From the NCBI GenBank assembly GCA_938091935.1, contig CALKNV010000001.1:143152-207151 (forward strand): a stretch of 64,000 bases of DNA, read 5' to 3'. The notes beneath the pieces are model-generated. The model did not search any database and was not told where the DNA came from. It saw nothing but the letters and a program-made list of their open reading frames with translations. Every line of letters starts with the position of its first letter. Positions within the stretch are counted from its first letter, which is position 1. Position numbers and translations under genes: made by a program. Positions 56,238-64,000 of the stretch are shown here, one piece after another. This DNA comes from an uncultured Pseudomonadales bacterium (GTDB lineage: Bacteria > Pseudomonadota > Gammaproteobacteria > Pseudomonadales > Pseudohongiellaceae).

Positions 56238-57149
56238 CTAATTAATGTGGGAAAGAATCCCGTCAAGTTCATCGAGGCTGTTGTATTTGACCACCAGCTT
56301 GCCTTTGCCTTTGGCGCTGTGCTGAATCATCACCTTGGCACCTAGTTTATCCGCAAGGTTGTCTTCCAGGTTTTTGATATCCGGGTCCAGAATCTTGCCG
56401 GCCGGCTGCGTCGACTTGCCTGCCATGAGACGCCTAACCAGCGCTTCAGTCTGGCGGACCGACAGGCCTTTACCCGCAACAGTGCGAGCAACCTGCGTCT
56501 GCTGCTCGTCTGGCAAGGACAGCACGGCCCGGGCATGGCCCATTTCGAGGTCGCCATGCTCGAGCATGCGCCGCACATCAATATGCAGGCCAATCAACCT
56601 GATCAGGTTGGTTACAGTGACACGGGATTTACCCACGGCATCCGCGACTTCCTGCTGGGTCAGCTCAAACTCGTCCTGCAGACGTTTCAGCGCCATGGCT
56701 TCCTCGATGGGGTTGAGGTTTTCTCGCTGGATATTTTCTATCAGCGACATGGCAATGGCGGCTTCATCGCCGACCGGCTTTACGATAGCAGGAATGGTAT
56801 CGAGCCCAGCCATTTGTGTGGCGCGCCAGCGGCGCTCACCGGCGATGATTTCATACTTTTCGGAGGAGATAGGGCGAACTACGATTGGTTGCATGACCCC
56901 CTGATTCTTAATCGATGCAGCAAGCTCTTCCAGAGCCTCTTCATGCATGTCCGTTCGCGGCTGGTACTTACCACGTTGAATCAGGTCAACCGGGATATTT
57001 TTTAGATCACCATCTTTGTCCGGGGCAGCTGCAGTCGGGGTTGTGTCGGGTTCCCTGGGTTTGCCCACAAACAAGCTCGCCATAGTCTGCGTGCTGCCAG
57101 TAGAAAGCAGTGCATCGAGACCTTTGCCCAGTTTCTTTTTATCGTTCAT
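56238..57149 (-). CDS. parB: Chromosome partitioning protein ParB
   Basis: GLDALLS, IAGERRWRATQMAGLDTIPAIV, ENIQRENLNPIEEAMALKRLQDEF, GHARAVLSL. Confidence 0.97.
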   Translation of the reverse strand: MNDKKKLGKGLDALLSTGSTQTMASLFVGKPREPDTTPTAAAPDKDGDLKNIPVDLIQRGKYQPRTDMHEEALEELAASIKNQGVMQPIVVRPISSEKYEIIAGERRWRATQMAGLDTIPAIVKPVGDEAAIAMSLIENIQRENLNPIEEAMALKRLQDEFELTQQEVADAVGKSRVTVTNLIRLIGLHIDVRRMLEHGDLEMGHARAVLSLPDEQQTQVARTVAGKGLSVRQTEALVRRLMAGKSTQPAGKILDPDIKNLEDNLADKLGAKVMIQHSAKGKGKLVVKYNSLDELDGILSHIN

Positions 57150-57221
57150 AGATTCAGGTACGACCTCGGCAGCCCGGAAGGTTGGTGAGTGGTTACCAAC
57201 CTAACGGCCTGGAGTTGTGTT

Positions 57222-58007
57222 TTAGTTTAACGCCCTGGCCGACTCATCATCGCGTCTGAGCAATTCTCCCGCCAGGGCCAGATAGGCGATGGCGCCGCGC
57301 GATTGGCGGTCATATTTAATTACCGGCTTGCCGTAGCTTGGCGCTTCAGCAAGACGCACATTGCGCGGCACAACGGTCCGATATACCGCATCTCCAAAAT
57401 AATTGAACAGCTGACCATTGACTTCACTGGTCAGCTTATTGCGCGGGTCATACATGGTCCGCAGAATTCCTTCGATCTTCAACGTTGGATTGATACGTTC
57501 CTGAATCGCTCGAATCGTATCCATCAGCGCCGACAAACCTTCCAGTGCATAGTATTCGCACTGCATGGGAATCACTACCCCATCTGCCGCCACCAGGGAA
57601 TTGATGGTCAGCATGTTCAATGCCGGCGGACAATCGATAACAATAAAATCGTAATGCTCTCTATTCGCTTCAACGATTTCCCTGAGTCTTAGCTCACGAT
57701 TTTCCAAGGCGATCAGTTCGACTTCCGCCGCCACCAGATCCCCGTTGGCCGGCAACAAATCATAATCAGATTCTTCAGGATGAACTACAACTTCGTCGAA
57801 TTGAGCCTGACCGGTGAGCAAGTCATAGATCGAGAGCTCTAGCTCGCTCTTGTTGACGCCTGAACCCATGGTGGTATTTCCCTGTGGGTCCATATCAATA
57901 AGCAAGACTTTCTTGCGCGTCACGCTCAGAGATGCCGCCAGGTTTACTGAGGTAGTGGTTTTACCTACACCACCTTTCTGATTAGCAATGGCCAGTACTT
58001 TACTCAA
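57222..58007 (-). CDS. parA: Chromosome partitioning ATPase ParA
   Basis: IANQKGGVGKTTTSVNLAASL, DMDPQGNTTMGSGV, DCPPALNMLTINSLVAADGVVIPMQCEYYALEGL. Confidence 0.97.
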   Translation of the reverse strand: MSKVLAIANQKGGVGKTTTSVNLAASLSVTRKKVLLIDMDPQGNTTMGSGVNKSELELSIYDLLTGQAQFDEVVVHPEESDYDLLPANGDLVAAEVELIALENRELRLREIVEANREHYDFIVIDCPPALNMLTINSLVAADGVVIPMQCEYYALEGLSALMDTIRAIQERINPTLKIEGILRTMYDPRNKLTSEVNGQLFNYFGDAVYRTVVPRNVRLAEAPSYGKPVIKYDRQSRGAIAYLALAGELLRRDDESARALN

Positions 58008-58072
58008 TCTGACTTCCTGATTAATTGATGCCGATCTTTATGATTCGCCATCTCGATTTTCATGACGACAGT

Positions 58073-58741
58073 TTACCCTATTGTGGGATCGATTGTGGGA
58101 ACACTCTCAGCGCTGGTTCGTATTTCCACCAAATGCCTATCGCCGTCAATGCCGGGAACCTGTATTTCCGTGACAGAAAGCACCCTGTAGTCTGACGGCA
58201 GTGAATCCAACTCTTCCGCTGGATAGCGCCCCTTTAACGCCAATAGCCTAGTTTCGGGCGTGATCAAGTGGCGAGCTTTTTCCAGCGTCTCAGCCAGAGT
58301 AGCAAAGGCCCTGCAAGTCACAATATCAATTTGCCCAGGACTTTGATAGTGCTCCAGACGACAATTCTCCACCTCCACATTGGCCAACTGCAGCTCGGTT
58401 TTAGCCTGAAACAGGAAGCGGGTTTTCTTGCCATTGCTATCAAGCAGAACGATGTGTGTATTGGGGTAAAGGATCGCCCAGGGAATTCCTGGAAAACCAG
58501 CCCCAGATCCGACATCGAGTATTCTCTGGCCGGCATTTGGTCTCACATAGGAAGTCACTGCAATACAATCTAATAAGTGTTTACTCAGTAACTGCTGGTC
58601 GCTGCTATTCGCCACCAGGTTAAAACTGCGATTCCACTTTTTAATCAGTTCGAGATAACGGATCAGCGCTTGCTGCTGTTCTGCCTCAAGCTGCAGATTC
58701 AGTGCCGCCAATCCATTGGATAATTGAGTGCTGAGAGACAT
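58073..58741 (-). CDS. rsmG: 16S rRNA (guanine(527)-N(7))-methyltransferase RsmG
   Basis: LIKKWNRSFNLV, ILDVGSGAGFPGIPWAILYP, LDSNGKKTRFL. Confidence 0.96.
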   Translation of the reverse strand: MSLSTQLSNGLAALNLQLEAEQQQALIRYLELIKKWNRSFNLVANSSDQQLLSKHLLDCIAVTSYVRPNAGQRILDVGSGAGFPGIPWAILYPNTHIVLLDSNGKKTRFLFQAKTELQLANVEVENCRLEHYQSPGQIDIVTCRAFATLAETLEKARHLITPETRLLALKGRYPAEELDSLPSDYRVLSVTEIQVPGIDGDRHLVEIRTSAESVPTIDPTIG

Positions 58742-58792
58742 AGGATAGGGAAGTTGAACGCAGCGCATTCAAATAAAGTTTACGTCGCTTGC

Positions 58793-60718
58793 TTAACCAA
58801 CTTTTCGAGTCGTGCTTCTAAACTTTTTCAGATAAATCAACAGCAGTGAAATAGCGGCTGGCGTCATGCCCGGCAGTCGCGACGCTCTACCAATATTTTC
58901 AGGCCTAGCAGCTTCAAGTTTTTGCGTAAGCTCAGCGGACAATCCTTGCACGACTGTGTAATCAAACTCCAATGGGATCGCTGTTTTTTCCTGTCGCTTG
59001 AGTCGAGTGATCTCTTCTGATTGTCGCTCAATGTAGCCCTGGTACTTAATCTTAATCTCGGCTTGCTGGCGCGCCTGCTGTTCTATCCGCTGCGACATAC
59101 AATCGTCGTTTAAGTCTGCCTTTTCCGGGGTTTTACTAACAACCGCAGACAGCGCCGCGTAGCTCAACTGCGGTCGTGCTAATAATTCAGACAGCCTGTA
59201 TTCTTTACTGATTGGTTTTTCCAACAGCATGTTCAAGCGCTCAGCTTCAGCGGTATTTGGATGAATTATGGTCTTCTCTAAATATTCCAGCTCAGCCTTC
59301 ACGGCAGCCGATTTACGCGCAAAGAATTCCCAGCGCTCATCATCGACCAGGCCAAGATCGCGTCCAATTGAGGTCAACCTGCTATCCGCATTGTCCTCCC
59401 GCAGAGTGAGACGATACTCAGCGCGACTAGTAAACATACGATATGGCTCGTTAGTTCCAAGCGATATTAAGTCATCAATCAAAACGCCGATGTAAGCCTG
59501 ATCCCTGCGCGGACACCATGAGTCTTTGCCCTGAACAGCCAATGCGGCATTCAGGCCAGCTAACAACCCCTGTGCTGCAGCCTCTTCGTATCCGGTTGTG
59601 CCATTGATTTGTCCAGCAAAGTACAGACCACCAACAAACCGGGTTTCCAGCGAGTAGTTCAGGTCACGCGGATCGAAGAAATCATATTCAATTGCATAAC
59701 CTGGCCGGGTGATATGCGCTGACTCAAACCCTTTAATCTGGCGAACCATTTCCACCTGGACGTCAAATGGCAAGCTGGTGGAAATACCGTTGGGGTAAAG
59801 CTCGTTAGTGTTCAACCCTTCTGGCTCAACAAAAATCTGATGCGAATTCTTGTCAGCAAATCGCATAACCTTATCTTCGATAGACGGGCAATAACGAGGG
59901 CCTGTGCCTTCGATGACACCCGTATACATGGGGGATCTATCCAATCCACCCCGGATAATATCGTGGCAAGCTTCATTGGTGCTGGTGATAAAGCAGGGTA
60001 TCTGCTTTGGGTGGTCCGACTGCTTACCCAAAAACGACATGACTGGCAGCGGGCTATCACCTTTTTGAACTTCCATTACAGAAAAATCAACGCTGCGCGC
60101 ATCGATTCGAGGCGGTGTACCGGTCTTCAAACGTTCGACGCGAAACGGCATTTCTCTAAGGCGTTTGGCCAAAGCGATTGAGGGTGGATCACCAGCTCTG
60201 CCACCACTGCTCTGCCGCAGTCCAATATGAATTTTACCGCCCAGGAATGTGCCGGTAGTTAAGACAACTTTTTTACCGAGTATCTCCAGGTCCATCTGGG
60301 TTTTGACGCCAGAGACCTGACCATCAACGAGAAGCAAATCATCAACAGCGGACTGAAACAGGGTGAGATTATCCTGAGACTCTAACAACTCTCGTATGGC
60401 GGCCTTGTAGAGAACGCGATCAGCCTGGGCACGAGTTGCCCTCACCGCGGGCCCTTTGCTGGCATTCAGCACCCTGAATTGAATTCCAGCGCGATCTGTA
60501 GCCCGCGCCATCGCACCGCCAAGGGCATCGATTTCTTTCACGAGGTGGCTCTTGCCGATACCGCCAATTGCCGGATTGCAAGACATCTGACCGAGCGTCT
60601 CAATGCTATGCGTAACCAACAGCGTATTCACACCCATCCGCGCAGCGGCCAATGCCGCTTCTGTGCCAGCATGGCCGCCACCGACCACGATCACGTCATA
60701 TTCAACGGGGTAACGCAT
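58793..60718 (-). CDS. mnmG: tRNA uridine-5-carboxymethylaminomethyl(34) synthesis enzyme MnmG
   Basis: [64 protein letters not shown]. Confidence 0.98.
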   Translation of the reverse strand: MRYPVEYDVIVVGGGHAGTEAALAAARMGVNTLLVTHSIETLGQMSCNPAIGGIGKSHLVKEIDALGGAMARATDRAGIQFRVLNASKGPAVRATRAQADRVLYKAAIRELLESQDNLTLFQSAVDDLLLVDGQVSGVKTQMDLEILGKKVVLTTGTFLGGKIHIGLRQSSGGRAGDPPSIALAKRLREMPFRVERLKTGTPPRIDARSVDFSVMEVQKGDSPLPVMSFLGKQSDHPKQIPCFITSTNEACHDIIRGGLDRSPMYTGVIEGTGPRYCPSIEDKVMRFADKNSHQIFVEPEGLNTNELYPNGISTSLPFDVQVEMVRQIKGFESAHITRPGYAIEYDFFDPRDLNYSLETRFVGGLYFAGQINGTTGYEEAAAQGLLAGLNAALAVQGKDSWCPRRDQAYIGVLIDDLISLGTNEPYRMFTSRAEYRLTLREDNADSRLTSIGRDLGLVDDERWEFFARKSAAVKAELEYLEKTIIHPNTAEAERLNMLLEKPISKEYRLSELLARPQLSYAALSAVVSKTPEKADLNDDCMSQRIEQQARQQAEIKIKYQGYIERQSEEITRLKRQEKTAIPLEFDYTVVQGLSAELTQKLEAARPENIGRASRLPGMTPAAISLLLIYLKKFRSTTRKVG

Positions 60719-61126
60719 TGTCTTTTGGCCTGGCCTCGAATTCTGGGGCTGTGAAGTATATCGGGAACCGAGTGAATTGCCAGCATAAAGCGTTTGGCTC
60801 GAAATACTAAAAAACTAATATAAAAAAGTAGTTAATAAGTAATTAATGTAAATAGATATAGTATTAATACTGATATAGATGGTGCGCCGATTTTCTGTTG
60901 AAAAGCTATTATTCCTTAATAAAAACAGCCACTTAACTGCTTCGTAAGATGGTGTGTAAGTACTGTATCAAGTCAAGATAGCCTCTGGGCGAAATGTGGG
61001 TTGTTTTTGGTCGTTCGATTTAGTGTGAGTCTGGCGCTTTCTGTCCACAGGCTTCTCTCTCAAGACTGCCAGTTACAAACAAGATGTCATTTGAAATACC
61101 CCACCCTGTTCGATCGAAGCGTGGCA

Positions 61127-62545
61127 CTATTTTCCGACACAGAAACTCGAAAAGATCTCCCCGAGCAGATCATCACTTGTTACGTCTCCTGTAATAGCAC
61201 CAAGGTGTTGTTGGACCATTCTGAGGTCTTCAGCAATAAGCTCTATTTGCAAATGATTGCTAACACCTTTTATTGCGGATTTTAATGAATTATCCGCTTC
61301 TTTTAGGGCTGCTAGATGACGCTCCCTGGCGCTGAAGTTCTGTTCAAGGGTAGATTCAAAGCCTGCCACTTCTAATAAATGAGATTTCAGGCCTTCAAGG
61401 CCGGTACCAGTTTTGGCTGAAATATAGAAAAACTTTAGGATAATATCTTGAAAGCGAGAAGAGGGAATTTGCTCGTGTTGATCTGGCAACAGATCAACCT
61501 TGTTAAAAACTACGCACAAGCGGTTGAGTAGTTGTGGAGAAATTGTGTGCGGATTGTCCCCCGCATCCGTGTTGATCTCTAACATTGGTTGCATGATCTT
61601 TTCGATATCAGTGATATGACACACGCTGGCATCAGTAACCAAGAGAATGAGATCGGCCTCACCAAGGGCAGAACGTGCTCTTCTCACCCCTTCCTGTTCT
61701 ACAACATCAGAGCTTTCTCTCATACCGGCAGTGTCGTAAATATGCATGGGTAATCCGGCCAGGCTGATTTCCTGTCGCAGAACATCTCGGGTTGTGCCCG
61801 GGATATCAGTAACAATTGCAGCATCAATGCCGGCAAGGGCATTTAACAGACTGGATTTTCCGGCGTTAGGTGCGCCGGCAATGACAATATTGAGTCCCTC
61901 TTTGAGAAGCACGCCTTGTTGTGCCTCCTGGAAAATATCGGCCAACCGTTCCTTGGCCTCGAGCATTGCTTGCTCGACACCGGTGTCAGACATGATATCA
62001 ATGTCCTCATCACTGAAATCGATGGCTGCTTCGACGTTCACTCTAATAGAAGTAATAGCTGCGACCAACTGATGTATTTTCGCAGAGAAAACTCCTTTCA
62101 ATGTTCTCATGGCAGATCGAGCAGCCTGTGTCGAACTTGCCTCCACGAGGTCGGCAATAGCTTCGGCCTGCAAAAGATCTATCTTGTTATTAAAGAACGC
62201 ACGTTCCGTAAATTCGCCTGGGCGAGCCAGTCTGGCCCCACATTCAATTACTCTGGCTAATACAGAGCGTAGGACATGTATACCTCCGTGCCCCTGAAGC
62301 TCGACAATGTTTTCACCGGTAAATGAATTTGGTGACTCAAAAAAGAGGCCGATGCCATTGTCAATCACTTCACTATTGCTAGATTTAATCTCAACAAATG
62401 TTGCCAGCCTGGGATGCAGGTCCGTTGAGGTTATTTCTTTACTTATAGTTTCAGCGTCAGGACCAGAAATTCTGACAATACCGATTCCCCCGCGTCCTGG
62501 GGCCGTGGCTATGGCGCAAATAGTGTCCGATTCGAAGTGTGTCAT
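61127..62545 (-). CDS. mnmE: tRNA uridine-5-carboxymethylaminomethyl(34) synthesis GTPase MnmE
   Basis: DTICAIATAPGRGGIGIVRISG, GAPNAGKSSLLNALAGIDAAIVTDIPGTTRDVLRQEI, LLGEIFSSFCVGK C-terminus. Confidence 0.98.
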   Translation of the reverse strand: MTHFESDTICAIATAPGRGGIGIVRISGPDAETISKEITSTDLHPRLATFVEIKSSNSEVIDNGIGLFFESPNSFTGENIVELQGHGGIHVLRSVLARVIECGARLARPGEFTERAFFNNKIDLLQAEAIADLVEASSTQAARSAMRTLKGVFSAKIHQLVAAITSIRVNVEAAIDFSDEDIDIMSDTGVEQAMLEAKERLADIFQEAQQGVLLKEGLNIVIAGAPNAGKSSLLNALAGIDAAIVTDIPGTTRDVLRQEISLAGLPMHIYDTAGMRESSDVVEQEGVRRARSALGEADLILLVTDASVCHITDIEKIMQPMLEINTDAGDNPHTISPQLLNRLCVVFNKVDLLPDQHEQIPSSRFQDIILKFFYISAKTGTGLEGLKSHLLEVAGFESTLEQNFSARERHLAALKEADNSLKSAIKGVSNHLQIELIAEDLRMVQQHLGAITGDVTSDDLLGEIFSSFCVGK

Positions 62546-62647
62546 TGCTGACCCTGATTTTTCCGCAACCCTTGTGCTAAAAGGGTAAGAGCAGGCGGCG
62601 GTTGTATGCCCAGGCAGCTTTCAGTGCACAGGCTGCCTTCAGGTAGC

Positions 62648-64000
62648 TTATTTAGCCGCGTAACTGGCTTCAATTTTTCGCGTTATGTACCACTGCTGAG
62701 CAATACTCAGAATTCCATTAGTAAGCCAGTAAAGAACCAGCCCTGCCGGGAACCAGAGGAACAGAACGCCCATCATGACAGGCATTAATTTCATGACTTT
62801 GGCCTGCATAGGATCTGCTGGTGTCGGGCTTAGACTTGTTTGCAGATACATGCTACCTGCCATCAGTAGTGGCAGGATAAAGTAAGGGTCCCTGACAGAG
62901 AGATCCTGTAGCCAAAGCATAAATGGCGCATGACGTAATTCCACGCTTTCCATTAGTACCCAATAGAGTGAAATAAAGACAGGCATCTGTACCAGCATGG
63001 GCAGACAACCACCGAAGGGATTTATCTTTTCCTTCTTATAGAGCTCCATGGTTGCTTGTTGCAGCTTCATGCGGTCATCGCCGTAGCTTTCCTTGAGCTG
63101 CTGCATTTTGGGCATGAGACGCCTCATGCCCGCCATGGATCTATATTGCGTTTCGGAGAGCTTGTAAAACAGCGCCTTGACGACAAAAGTCAGGGCGATG
63201 ATTGAGAATCCATAGTTTCCGATAACTGAATCTATTTGTGTGAGCAGCCAATAGATTGGTGCCGCGAGAAAAAACAGAAACCCGTAGTCGATAGTAAGCT
63301 CAAGATTAGGAGCTATTTCTGCTAACTCGTACTGCTCCTTTGGACCGGCATAAAACTGCATGTCGTACTGGCCGTTTGAGCCAGGAGGCACAGAGAAAGC
63401 GCTGCCAGTGAATTCACCGAAATACTGCTCGCTGTCATTTTTGCGGGTAGTGAAACGATTTGTATCGGAGACAGGAGGAATCCAGGCGGATATAAAGTAG
63501 TGTTGGCTAAACCCAATCCAACCACCTACTACATCCGTTGTCTGCATAGCGTCATCTATATCATCGAAGTCTATCCTAATATAGGGGTCTTCTGCTGATG
63601 TGGTGACAAAACCGAGGTAGGTACGACCGAACCCGCCAGCACTGCTAGGGTCGTCAAAACCGTCGCGTTTGATTTGCCCGAAAGCATTAGCCTGGAAGTC
63701 TGATTCTGAGGTATTGGAAACGATGAAGCTTACGTCGATGAGATAGCTTCCTCTTTCAAAGCTAAGTCTTTTAATAATTTCAATGCCGGATTCTGTGCGG
63801 CTGACCAGGTCAACGTTGAGCTGGTTTTCTCCTTCGGCTAACTCATAAGTCGTTTGGGCAGTGCTGTAGATGGCCCTTTCAGAATTATCGATGCCATCTC
63901 GCCCAATAAGTCCGCTTTGAGCAACATAGCTTCGAGTAGAGTTTTGTTCCAATAGTTCAAAAGGATCATCTTGGACATTGAGCTGTTTGAGATACTGCGG
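62648..64000 (-). CDS. yidC: Membrane protein insertase YidC (N-terminus beyond window end)
   Basis: YGFSIIALTFVVKALFYKLSETQYRSMAGMRRLMPKMQQLKESYGDDRMKLQQATMELYKKEKINPFGGCLPMLVQMPVFISLYWVLMESVELRHAPF; frame stays open to 64000 (PQYLKQLNVQDDPFELLEQN). Confidence 0.97.
   Translation of the reverse strand, partial: PQYLKQLNVQDDPFELLEQNSTRSYVAQSGLIGRDGIDNSERAIYSTAQTTYELAEGENQLNVDLVSRTESGIEIIKRLSFERGSYLIDVSFIVSNTSESDFQANAFGQIKRDGFDDPSSAGGFGRTYLGFVTTSAEDPYIRIDFDDIDDAMQTTDVVGGWIGFSQHYFISAWIPPVSDTNRFTTRKNDSEQYFGEFTGSAFSVPPGSNGQYDMQFYAGPKEQYELAEIAPNLELTIDYGFLFFLAAPIYWLLTQIDSVIGNYGFSIIALTFVVKALFYKLSETQYRSMAGMRRLMPKMQQLKESYGDDRMKLQQATMELYKKEKINPFGGCLPMLVQMPVFISLYWVLMESVELRHAPFMLWLQDLSVRDPYFILPLLMAGSMYLQTSLSPTPADPMQAKVMKLMPVMMGVLFLWFPAGLVLYWLTNGILSIAQQWYITRKIEASYAAK

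Overview
Gammaproteobacterial chromosome window, mostly conserved housekeeping genes. The right end is the replication-origin-proximal block: (glmU) - atp operon - parB - parA - rsmG - mnmG - mnmE - yidC, all on the minus strand. The rest includes rsmD/ftsY-ftsE-ftsX/rpoH, thiS-thiG, trmB, cmoA-cmoB, rpmB-rpmG, radC, coaBC, a phosphomannomutase, argB, slmA, pyrE, rph, yicC, gmk, rpoZ, spoT, ridA, recG, ubiA, a glutaryl-CoA-dehydrogenase-like ACAD, uvrD and a TRAP transporter. The accessory parts are: (i) a RAYT/Y1-transposase-like gene with a degenerate HUH motif and a DnaA-C-like tail (10.4-11.7 kb); (ii) a decayed gene between recG and ubiA (25.76-26.16 kb); (iii) a 36.8-46 kb stretch of mostly exported proteins: sulfatase lipoprotein, Tat-signal TldD with partner TldE, secreted tectonin-type repeat protein, serine hydrolase and a FemAB/GNAT-like protein. 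Regulatory signals readable by eye include a strong sigma70 promoter with a 5'-terminal hairpin for the atp operon, a hairpin between atpE and atpF, the atp terminator and a sigma32-like motif in the rpoH leader. No CRISPR array, rRNA, tRNA, prophage or obvious defence system was seen. I found no convincing new multi-gene system. The best leads are the RAYT-like gene, the TldD/TldE-tectonin neighbourhood and the AT-rich mnmG-mnmE gap. All family assignments are from reading the protein sequences; no database search was run.
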